From positions 1-9,471 of the forward strand of contig SYPI01000054.1 of NCBI GenBank assembly GCA_005804005.1: a DNA stretch of 9,471 bases. Direction: 5' to 3'. The position numbers and the translations under genes are program-made. Positions 1 through 5,253 of the stretch are shown in pieces. This DNA comes from Planctomycetia bacterium. Its GTDB lineage: Bacteria > Planctomycetota > Phycisphaerae > Phycisphaerales > SM1A02. How positions within the stretch are numbered: position 1 is the first letter of the stretch; each line of letters begins with the position of its first letter. The notes under the pieces were generated by a model. That model had not been told where the DNA came from and did no database searches. It worked only from the letters and a program-made list of their open reading frames with translations.

Positions 1-566
1 CGCAGCGCCGCTCGCGATGGTCGGCCGGCCGCCTGCTCCCCCTCGGCCTCTGCAGCTCGTTCAATATTGAGACGGATCAGGTCGAGGTTGCATTGCTCCG
101 CATGGCGGGCCGCCTCGGCCAGTCGAGTGGTGAGCCGGTGGTTCTCCTCGGCGATGAATTTCAGGCGGATCTGGGCGCGGACCCGAGCCACGGCAGCGCC
201 CAAGTCGACAGGCTTGGCGAGGAAGTCGTTGGCCCCGTGGGTCATGGCCTCGATCAACTGCTCCGACTGGTGGAGCGGCGCGAGAACGATCACCGGCAGG
301 AGCGTGGCAACGAAGCGCTCGCGGATCTGCTTCAGGGTCTCGATGGCGCCACTTTCGGCCAGAGCTGTGTCCAACAGCACCACATCGGGGGGAGCGAGAT
401 CGATGGCGCGCAGGGTCTCTGCGGCGCTGTAGGCCTGGCGCACCACGAATCCCAGCTTGCCGAGCTGCTGAGCCAACTCCCCGTGGTGCGAGTCCGCTTC
501 TGAGGCGATCAGCAGACGGGGCGGCGCGGCTGTCGCGTTGCCAGGCTGATGAGTTGTCCGCGGCAC
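1..566 (-). CDS. response regulator receiver-domain protein, 3' part missing (runs off left edge)
   Basis: About 188 residues are visible, read from a GTG at 566. Residues 17-135 form a CheY-like receiver domain: beta-1 LLIASEAD, a phospho-acceptor Asp at about 66 in PDVVLLDT, and the conserved Lys at about 118 in NDFLAKPVD. Two usual active-site positions differ. The acidic pair after beta-1 is reduced to one Glu (about 23), and the Ser/Thr at the end of beta-4 is Ala (about 96, VIVLAP). From about 136 the protein becomes a charged, helical, coiled-coil-like stretch (EENHRLTTRLAEAARHAEQ) leading to an output domain outside the window. The output could be a kinase, a cyclase or another module and cannot be named. 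GTG was chosen because it is in frame, lies upstream of the domain and has TATACT 9 nt before it. The receiver assignment is firm; the overall function is unknown. Confidence 0.85.
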   Translation of the reverse strand, partial: MPRTTHQPGNATAAPPRLLIASEADSHHGELAQQLGKLGFVVRQAYSAAETLRAIDLAPPDVVLLDTALAESGAIETLKQIRERFVATLLPVIVLAPLHQSEQLIEAMTHGANDFLAKPVDLGAAVARVRAQIRLKFIAEENHRLTTRLAEAARHAEQCNLDLIRLNIERAAEAEGEQAAGRPSRAAL

Positions 567-575
567 GCTCGGCGG

Positions 576-581
576 AGTATA
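576..581 (-). promoter_or_regulatory. -10 element of the receiver-domain gene (TATACT)
   Basis: TATACT on the minus strand lies 9 nt before the GTG at 566. No Shine-Dalgarno sequence fits between them and no good -35 box is visible. The transcript would begin at or within a few nt of the GTG, so it is leaderless or nearly so. The same cctatactc core recurs before coaX. It is inferred from sequence only. Confidence 0.55.
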
Positions 582-585
582 GGAT
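580..585 (+). promoter_or_regulatory. possible -10 element of the tRNA-Arg/fabI unit (TAGGAT)
   Basis: TAGGAT fits the TAnnnT pattern seen before other genes here. It would place transcription start about 17 nt before the tRNA 5' end. It overlaps the opposing TATACT by two bases. TATAGG at 578-583 with TTGTCC at 554-559 (18-bp spacing) is an alternative reading. The evidence is weak. Confidence 0.35.
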
Positions 586-609
586 CGGCGTTGTTGGAGT
601 TAGTGCGTG

Positions 610-682
610 GCACGCGTAGCTCAACGGATAGAGCACTGGTCTTCGGAACCAGTGGTTGGGGGTTCGAATCCCTCCGCGTGCG
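610..682 (+). tRNA. tRNA-Arg (anticodon UCG)
   Basis: A complete cloverleaf can be drawn by hand. The acceptor stem GCACGCG (610-616) pairs perfectly with CGCGTGC (675-681). The D stem is GCTC/GAGC (619-622/631-634). The anticodon stem CTGGT/ACCAG (636-640/648-652) encloses the loop CTTCGGA with anticodon TCG at 643-645. The variable loop has 5 nt. The T stem (658-662/670-674) encloses TTCGAAT. The discriminator base is G682, and CCA is not encoded, so it must be added after transcription. Anticodon UCG reads the Arg codon CGA and possibly other CGN codons. fabI begins 33 nt downstream with no obvious promoter between, so the two may share a transcript. Confidence 0.96.
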
Positions 683-702
683 TTGCTTGTTTCACCCTGA
701 AT

Positions 703-708
703 GAGGAG
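703..708 (+). promoter_or_regulatory. ribosome binding site of fabI (GAGGAG)
   Basis: GAGGAG ends 7 nt before the ATG at 716. This spacing selects 716 over the in-frame ATG at 701, which overlaps the site itself, and over the ATG at 725, which is too far away. It is one of only two clear Shine-Dalgarno sites in the window. Confidence 0.8.
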
Positions 709-715
709 CGGCCCA

Positions 716-1495
716 ATGGGATTGATGACGGGAAAACGAGGTCTGATCGTCGGTGTCGCCAATGACCACAGCGCGGCGTACGCCATCGCTCAGAGTCTGT
801 TGCGTGAGGGAGCGGAGTGCCTCTTCACGCACCTGCCCGGCGAGAAGATGCAGCGCCGCGTGGAGCGCACGGTTGGCCAGTTGGGGATCGAGAAGCCGTG
901 GCTGGCGCCGCTGGATGCCGGGAGCGATGCCGACCTCGATGCACTCTTCGCCCGCATCCAGTCTGAGTTCGGGGCCATCGACTTCGTGGTGCACTCCATC
1001 GCCTTCGCCGACCAGGACTGGTTGAAGGAGGGCATGTTCACCGCCACGCCGCGGCAGGTGTTCACGCAGGCCATGGACATCTCCGCGTACACCTACGCCG
1101 CGATGGCCAACCGGGCCGCGCCGCTCATGGCTAACGGCGGGGCGATGATTGCTCTCTCGTACTACGGCGCGGAGAAGGCCGTGCCCGGCTACAACGTGAT
1201 GGGGGTGGCCAAGGCGGCCCTGGAAGCCACCATGCGCTATCTGGCCATGGAACTCGGCGCCAAGGGCATTCGCGTGAACACGATTTCAGCCGGGCCGATG
1301 CGCACCCTGAGCGCCATGGCGGTCGGTGGTTTCAGCGACATCCTCGGCTGGGTGGAGAAGAAGGCGCCGCTGAAGCGCAACATTGAAGGCAGCGATGTGG
1401 GCGACACGGCTCTGTGGCTGCTCTCTGACTTGTCGCGTGGTGTGACCGGGCAGAATGTCTATGTGGACTCGGGCTACTCAATCATGGGGCTCTAG
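716..1495 (+). CDS. fabI: enoyl-[acyl-carrier-protein] reductase FabI
   Basis: The 259-residue protein is typical in length for FabI. This enzyme carries out the last reduction of each fatty-acid elongation round (trans-2-enoyl-ACP to acyl-ACP) in the cytoplasm. The divergent Rossmann start LIVGVANDHSAAYAIA (10-25) is the FabI nucleotide-binding signature. The catalytic block at 148-166 has Tyr159 and Lys166 in the FabI Tyr-x6-Lys spacing, and Tyr149 matches the second conserved Tyr of the E. coli enzyme. ISAGPMRTLSA (190-200) and GQNVYVDSGYSIMG (245-258) are also family hallmarks. At the E. coli Gly93 position, part of the triclosan site, this protein has Ala (HSIAFA, about 96), as many natural FabIs do. 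The start is set by GAGGAG 7 nt upstream. The gene follows tRNA-Arg and converges on the GTPase gene 46 nt away. The assignment is secure. Confidence 0.96.
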   Translation: MGLMTGKRGLIVGVANDHSAAYAIAQSLLREGAECLFTHLPGEKMQRRVERTVGQLGIEKPWLAPLDAGSDADLDALFARIQSEFGAIDFVVHSIAFADQDWLKEGMFTATPRQVFTQAMDISAYTYAAMANRAAPLMANGGAMIALSYYGAEKAVPGYNVMGVAKAALEATMRYLAMELGAKGIRVNTISAGPMRTLSAMAVGGFSDILGWVEKKAPLKRNIEGSDVGDTALWLLSDLSRGVTGQNVYVDSGYSIMGL

Positions 1496-1541
1496 TGCCC
1501 GGCGACGTTTCTGCGCGGAAAGAGCCCGTCTTGGGCCTGAA

Positions 1542-2591
1542 TCACGCCGAAACGATTGACTCCAGATGGGACAACTTGAGGGTGAGATCTTCCGGGTGCA
1601 CCAGCGCATCACGGACCCGCTGGGCCAGTTCGGACAGCCCCGCCCCGGTGCGGGCACAGACAGAGAGGTCGGCCGCGGCCTCGGCTGTCTGGGGCGCAAG
1701 ATCGGACTTGGATCGGACGCGCAGGTCAGGCGGTCGGTCAAGTTGCGGCCAATCACCGCCGGGTTCGGCGATGGCCACCACCAGATCCGCCTGAGCGATG
1801 CGGCGATGGGCCAGTTCCATCCCCAGCGCTTCAATCTCCCCAGCGCCGTGGCGAATGCCGGGAGTGTCAATCCAGTCAACCACCAACCCATGCAGATTGA
1901 TGCGCACCGCGATCCAATCGCGGGTCGATCCGGGCTCGTGCCAGACGATAGACACATCGCGGCCAGCGAGGGCGTTGGTCAAGGTGCTCTTGCCAGCGTT
2001 CGGTGCCCCGACCAGCACCACCGTGGGTGGTTCGATCAGTCGGCGCAGCCGGGTCACCTGCTCGCGCTCATCAACGGAGTCCGGGGCCGCTCCGGACTCA
2101 CTCTGGGCGAGAAGGAACCCAATCGCCAGCGGGCTGGCGGCCCGTGCCAGCAGACATAGCGCCGCAGATTCACGAGGGCCCGCCGCTTCGGGCCAATGGT
2201 CCGGCGCTGCGGGGGACTCGGGATACCCGGCCGCGCACAGGGCTTGGGTGATGGCCCGCCGCAGCGCAGTTCCGCCGTGCGGCATGAGGGCGACGAATCC
2301 GCCAGCTAGGCGCAGGCACACGCAGTCATCGAGGGAACCGATTCGCCGCAGCGCGTGAGTTCCGGCAGGGGGGAGCGCGCGGCCCAGCAGCGGTTCTAGT
2401 CCCGACGGATCGCCAAGAACTTCAACAACGGCGATTGCGCCAGCTGCGTCACTGGTCAACCAGCGGTGGCTGCGGCGGGGCACCGAATCAGCGCCGCCAG
2501 CCGACGGATCATTGTCGCCGAGCGACGGATCAGTGCTGGTGGCCGCAGCATCCACCGTCGGTTCCGTGGTCGTGGCCGCAGCATCCGCCAT
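1542..2591 (-). CDS. MnmE/TrmE-like GTPase, short form
   Basis: The protein has 349 residues; MnmE usually has about 450. The G domain is clear: G1 GAPNAGKST (195-203), G2 GSTRD (221-225), G3 DTPG (242-245), G4 SKSD (294-297, in place of NKxD) and G5-like CARTGAGL (312-319). The order and wording match the MnmE/Era group. The N-terminal half has the HGG (105-107) typical of the MnmE folate-binding domain. Little of the MnmE helical domain remains, and the C-terminal CxGK, whose Cys is needed for wobble-uridine modification, is absent: the protein ends SHLESIVSA. It may be a diverged MnmE or a paralog with another role, so no symbol is assigned. The ATG at 2591 lies inside coaX, giving a 62-nt overlap. 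There is no Shine-Dalgarno site, so translation may be coupled to coaX; an in-frame GTG at 2555 or 2483 is possible. The first 40 or so residues are low-complexity Ala/Thr/Asp. Confidence 0.8.
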   Translation of the reverse strand: MADAAATTTEPTVDAAATSTDPSLGDNDPSAGGADSVPRRSHRWLTSDAAGAIAVVEVLGDPSGLEPLLGRALPPAGTHALRRIGSLDDCVCLRLAGGFVALMPHGGTALRRAITQALCAAGYPESPAAPDHWPEAAGPRESAALCLLARAASPLAIGFLLAQSESGAAPDSVDEREQVTRLRRLIEPPTVVLVGAPNAGKSTLTNALAGRDVSIVWHEPGSTRDWIAVRINLHGLVVDWIDTPGIRHGAGEIEALGMELAHRRIAQADLVVAIAEPGGDWPQLDRPPDLRVRSKSDLAPQTAEAAADLSVCARTGAGLSELAQRVRDALVHPEDLTLKLSHLESIVSA

Positions 2592-3408
2592 CGTGCTTGT
2601 GAGGCACTGGTGCGGCGGCGACTCCGGCAGAGCGTCGGCCCTGACTCTTGGCCGTACCGCTGGCGGCGGCAACTGCGGCGGCAATTCCGTGCAGGGTCAG
2701 GTCGGCATCGACCATCTCAACCACATCGTCTTCGGCGAACAGCGCCTCCGCGTCACCGCCGGTGGCGATCACGCGCGGGAATGCGCCATACGCCTCGGCG
2801 TAGCGTTCAACCAGTCGTTGCACCAATCCGCGAATGCCATGGTGAACGCCTTGCAGCATGGCTTGCTCGGTGCACTTGCCAAATGGTTCGTCGGTCGGCG
2901 CGGCCGGGGCAACCAGCGGCAGGCCAGCGGTGCCATCGTGCATGGCGCGCAATTGCAGGGCCACGCCGGGAGCGATGGCGCCACCCTGGAACACGCCCTT
3001 GCCATCGACGAAATCGACGGTGACGGCGGTGCCGGCATCAATCACCACAGTTGCGCACTGGAACTTGTCCCAGGCTGCCGCGGCGTTGAGCAGCCGATCG
3101 GTGCCGGGCTTGGCGCCTTCGTCCAGGCAGGTGCCAACGGGGATTCCCAGATCAGCGCCCAGACGGGAGACATCCGCGCCAAGCCGCGCCTTCAGCGCCT
3201 TGGCCAGAGGACCAGCAACGGATTCGTTCACGCTCGCCAGGGCAATGCCGCGCGAGTTCTCGCCGAGGTGCCCCCAGTGCTCAATAGCCCGGGAGAGGAT
3301 GAGATCAGGGTGCTGATTGGAAATGCGTTCGCTCGAATCAAGTTCGGTGCCGGTGAAGCGCCCGAGTTGAGTCCGCGAGTTTCCGACGCTGATTGCCAGC
3401 AGGTCCAT
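2530..3408 (-). CDS. coaX: type III pantothenate kinase (CoaX) with Cys/His-rich C-terminal tail
   Basis: This enzyme phosphorylates pantothenate, the first step of CoA synthesis, in the cytoplasm. The 292-residue protein shows the type III (ASKHA-fold) motifs: SVGNS (7-11), GTDR (102-105) with the presumed catalytic Asp104, DAGTAVT (124-130) and GGAIAPG (142-148). IATGGDA (214-220) is also typical. Two features are unusual. The Asp that normally opens the first motif (DxGNT) is Ser7. The core ends near residue 250, and a tail at 269-292 carries two copies of DGGCCGH (273-279 and 284-290), giving 6 His and 4 Cys. The start at 3408 follows TATACT by 7 nt without a Shine-Dalgarno site. The -10 box lies in the 17-nt gap after the aminotransferase gene, so coaX probably has its own promoter as well as readthrough. 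Its 3' end overlaps the GTPase start. Confidence 0.92.
   Translation of the reverse strand: MDLLAISVGNSRTQLGRFTGTELDSSERISNQHPDLILSRAIEHWGHLGENSRGIALASVNESVAGPLAKALKARLGADVSRLGADLGIPVGTCLDEGAKPGTDRLLNAAAAWDKFQCATVVIDAGTAVTVDFVDGKGVFQGGAIAPGVALQLRAMHDGTAGLPLVAPAAPTDEPFGKCTEQAMLQGVHHGIRGLVQRLVERYAEAYGAFPRVIATGGDAEALFAEDDVVEMVDADLTLHGIAAAVAAASGTAKSQGRRSAGVAAAPVPHKHDGGCCGHDHGTDGGCCGHQH
2539..2586. repeat. 15-bp direct repeat, two copies, 33-bp period
   Basis: GTGGCCGCAGCATCC occurs at 2539-2553 and again at 2572-2586. It lies where coaX and the GTPase gene overlap or nearly abut. In the coaX frame it encodes the duplicated DGGCCGH tail unit (11-residue period); in the GTPase frame it encodes the duplicated DAAAT. 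A small tandem duplication would explain both proteins' low-complexity ends. Confidence 0.85.
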
Positions 3409-3415
3409 GGGGCCG

Positions 3416-3421
3416 AGTATA
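3416..3421 (-). promoter_or_regulatory. -10 element of coaX (TATACT)
   Basis: TATACT on the minus strand ends 7 nt before the coaX ATG (3408) and lies inside the 17-nt gap after the aminotransferase stop. The intervening cggcccc has no Shine-Dalgarno sequence. This predicts a leaderless coaX mRNA. No convincing -35 hexamer is seen. Confidence 0.6.
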
Positions 3422-3425
3422 GGCC

Positions 3426-4295
3426 TCAGCGCGCCGAAGACACTGCGGAAACGATGTTGCTCTCAATCGCCCGGCGCATGGAATCGAGCACGCGTTGCGC
3501 CACCAGCCCCGGTGCCGGCTGCGACCGCGCAACGCCGTCGAGGTGGCTGACTGCGCCGACAAATCGCCGACTGCCGGTGATGAAAACTTCCGGCGCGCCT
3601 TGAAGTTCGCTCAACGCCAGCGGCCGGACACTGTGCGCGATTCCCTCTGTTTTGGCCGCCTCCAGGACTAGGGCGCGCATCACCCCGTGCAGAATTGGCG
3701 GCTGGGCATCCACCGGTGGTGTAACCAGCACCCCATGCACCACCGCGAACACATTCGCCGAAGTGCCTTCGCTGACGAATCCATCGCGATGCAGGATGGC
3801 CTCTTCGCAAGCGGGGTCATCACCCAGCACATGCAGCACATTCCCCATTAGCGAGGTCGTCTTGATCTGGCAGTAGCCCCAGCGCATGTCCACCGCGGTG
3901 CGGGCCCGCAGAACCGATGGTGCGGCCAGCGACTCGATTCCCGGCGTGGGGGCGACGAATGCGAACACTGTCGGAGTCATTCCCGGCGCGGGGATGTGAG
4001 TGCGCGTCGGGGCTGTGCCGCGGGTGATTTGCAGGTAGACGGTGGCGTCGCCCGTTCCCAACTCCTCCAGCAGCAGCCGGGAGATAACCGCCAGTTGCGT
4101 CGGGTCGAAGCCGCTGATCCGTGTCAGGCGCAGGCTCTCTCTCAGGCGTTCGATGTGCGCGGTGATTCCCACGCCGTGCCCGCCAAAGAAGCGCACCACT
4201 TCATAGACGCCGTCTCCAAACAGGAAGCCGCGGTCGAATACCGAGACCTGCGCCTGGGCCGGGTCAACCAATGCTCCGTTCAGCCAGGCACGCAC
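3426..4295 (-). CDS. dat: D-amino-acid aminotransferase-like class IV PLP enzyme
   Basis: The 289-residue fold-type IV PLP enzyme probably interconverts D-alanine/D-glutamate and 2-oxo acids, supplying D-amino acids for peptidoglycan. RGFLFGDGVYE (22-32) is the family signature. The PLP-binding Lys is Lys145 (QIKTTSLMGN) and EGTSANVF holds Glu176. RTH gives Arg98 and His100, the pair that binds the substrate carboxylate in the Bacillus sp. YM-1 D-amino-acid aminotransferase; Tyr31 also matches. The start was moved to the GTG at 4295 from an in-frame ATG at 4316, because TACACT lies 6 nt before the GTG, the family begins W-L-N-G a few residues in, and the numbering then matches the reference (Tyr31, Arg98, His100, Lys145). 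A branched-chain or amine transaminase is the main alternative. It is first in a minus-strand cluster with coaX and the GTPase. Confidence 0.82.
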   Translation of the reverse strand: MRAWLNGALVDPAQAQVSVFDRGFLFGDGVYEVVRFFGGHGVGITAHIERLRESLRLTRISGFDPTQLAVISRLLLEELGTGDATVYLQITRGTAPTRTHIPAPGMTPTVFAFVAPTPGIESLAAPSVLRARTAVDMRWGYCQIKTTSLMGNVLHVLGDDPACEEAILHRDGFVSEGTSANVFAVVHGVLVTPPVDAQPPILHGVMRALVLEAAKTEGIAHSVRPLALSELQGAPEVFITGSRRFVGAVSHLDGVARSQPAPGLVAQRVLDSMRRAIESNIVSAVSSAR

Positions 4296-4301
4296 TGCCC
4301 G

Positions 4302-4307
4302 AGTGTA
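4302..4307 (-). promoter_or_regulatory. -10 element of the aminotransferase gene (TACACT)
   Basis: TACACT on the minus strand ends 6 nt before the GTG at 4295, with no Shine-Dalgarno site. Its codons would be Tyr-Thr if translation began at 4316, so the two start models exclude each other. It predicts a leaderless message. Confidence 0.6.
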
Positions 4308-4346
4308 GCCCGCCATCGCGGCGAATCAGCCGCACCCCCGTTCGGC

Positions 4347-4352
4347 TACCGT
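4347..4352 (+). promoter_or_regulatory. -10 element of the short-chain dehydrogenase gene (TACCGT)
   Basis: TACCGT ends 6 nt before the GTG at 4359. It lies in the 63-nt divergent region shared with the aminotransferase gene, 39 nt from that gene's own -10 box. The spacing again predicts a leaderless mRNA. It is weaker as a -10 match than TATACT. Confidence 0.45.
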
Positions 4353-4358
4353 GACGCT

Positions 4359-5192
4359 GTGGACCTCCGCGACAAAGTCGCCTTGGTGACCGGCGCCAGT
4401 TCAGGCATCGGCGCGGCTACGGCGCTGGCCATGGCCAAGGCCGGGATGCGCGTGGCAATAGTGGCCCGCCGCGCCGACCGGCTGGCTGAACTGCGAGAGG
4501 TGATTCGCACCACCGGCGGCACGGCTCACGCGATCACCTGCGACATGGCGGTGGCCGGCCACGCCGCCGGACTGCTGAGTGAGGTCGAGTCAGCGCTCGG
4601 GCCGGTCGATGTGGTCTTTGCCAATGCCGGCTACGGGTTGGAACTGACCGTGGCCGAGACCAGCACCGAGCAGCTCCGCCGCCTCTTCGAAGTCAATGTC
4701 TTCGCCGCCACCGACCTTCTGAGCGAGGCCGCCCGCCGCCTGCGGGCCAGCGGCCGCCGCGGCCATCTGCTGATGTGCTCAAGTTGCATAGCGCGCTACG
4801 CCCTGCCCAGGGTGGGTGTTTATGCAGCGGCCAAGGCCGCCCAACTCTCCATCTGTCAGGCCATGCGCGCTGAACTTGAGGGGGCCGGAATCATGGTCAG
4901 CAGCGTTCACCCGATTGCCACCGAGACCGAGTTCTACCCCCAGATGCAGTCCGCCAGCGGCAGGGAACTGGCTGCCGGGGAGAAATTCCCCTTGGTTCCC
5001 GATCACGCCCCGCGGCTCTTTGTGCAGTCTCCCGATGTCGTGGCCCGGGCGGTGGTGAAGTGTCTGCGAAGCCCACGGCCGGAGGTGTGGACCAGTTTTT
5101 CGGCCCGGCTGGCCGGGGCGGTATTCGCCCTGTCGCCGCGCCTGCACCACATGGTGATGCGCCGCAGCCAGCGCCGCGAACGCCGCAACTGA
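4359..5192 (+). CDS. short-chain dehydrogenase/reductase (SDR), classical type
   Basis: The 277-residue NAD(P)-dependent oxidoreductase has the cofactor-binding TGASSGIG at 11-18 and Arg residues after beta-2 (VARR, 35-38) that suggest NADP(H). Other motifs are CD (61-62), ANAG (89-92, for the usual NNAG), Asn113, Ser142, and catalytic Tyr155 and Lys159 in [14 protein letters not shown] (184-192) is the usual post-catalytic loop. The C-terminus is a hydrophobic patch followed by an Arg-rich tail ([11 protein letters not shown]), which could lie against the membrane. The substrate cannot be told from sequence. The start is the GTG at 4359, just before the Rossmann strand ([11 protein letters not shown]). 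The frame is open far upstream, but that part is antisense to the aminotransferase gene and is not SDR-like. gap follows after 61 nt with its own ribosome binding site. Confidence 0.88.
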   Translation: MDLRDKVALVTGASSGIGAATALAMAKAGMRVAIVARRADRLAELREVIRTTGGTAHAITCDMAVAGHAAGLLSEVESALGPVDVVFANAGYGLELTVAETSTEQLRRLFEVNVFAATDLLSEAARRLRASGRRGHLLMCSSCIARYALPRVGVYAAAKAAQLSICQAMRAELEGAGIMVSSVHPIATETEFYPQMQSASGRELAAGEKFPLVPDHAPRLFVQSPDVVARAVVKCLRSPRPEVWTSFSARLAGAVFALSPRLHHMVMRRSQRRERRN

Positions 5193-5221
5193 CGGCGTCG
5201 GCGCCTCAGGTTGGCGCGGGT

Positions 5222-5227
5222 TATCCT
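5222..5227 (+). promoter_or_regulatory. possible -10 element of gap (TATCCT)
   Basis: TATCCT lies 26 nt before the gap ATG, which would give a leader of about 20 nt that contains the GGAG site. No good -35 is visible. This conventional layout contrasts with the leaderless-type genes around it. Confidence 0.4.
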
Positions 5228-5241
5228 TTGCCCCCTTCAGC

Positions 5242-5245
5242 GGAG
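5242..5245 (+). promoter_or_regulatory. ribosome binding site of gap (GGAG)
   Basis: GGAG lies 8 nt before the ATG at 5254, within the run gcggagcagcacaa. It supports 5254 as the start, immediately before the [14 protein letters not shown] cofactor-binding N-terminus. Confidence 0.7.
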
Positions 5246-5253
5246 CAGCACAA

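Noticed and set aside
61..786. 241-codon minus-strand open frame crossing the tRNA
   Set aside because: It reads through the tRNA and the receiver gene in a wrong frame and gives a Pro/Arg-rich product without recognisable domains.
1001..1009. FabI Ala at the E. coli Gly93 position as a triclosan-resistance mutation
   Set aside because: Ala at this position is natural in many triclosan-sensitive FabIs, so it cannot be read as resistance.
1496..1541. Possible terminator between fabI and the GTPase gene (GCCC-gtctt-GGGC)
   Set aside because: The stem has only about four good pairs and no T-run on either strand, so it is too weak to call.
2512..3603. 363-codon plus-strand open frame
   Set aside because: It is antisense to coaX and the aminotransferase gene, has no family-like motifs, and is the kind of long shadow frame expected at high GC.
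3996..4358. Upstream extension of the SDR reading frame (frame open from 3996)
   Set aside because: This part is antisense to the aminotransferase gene and encodes no Rossmann-type sequence. The SDR begins at GTG 4359, just before its first beta strand.
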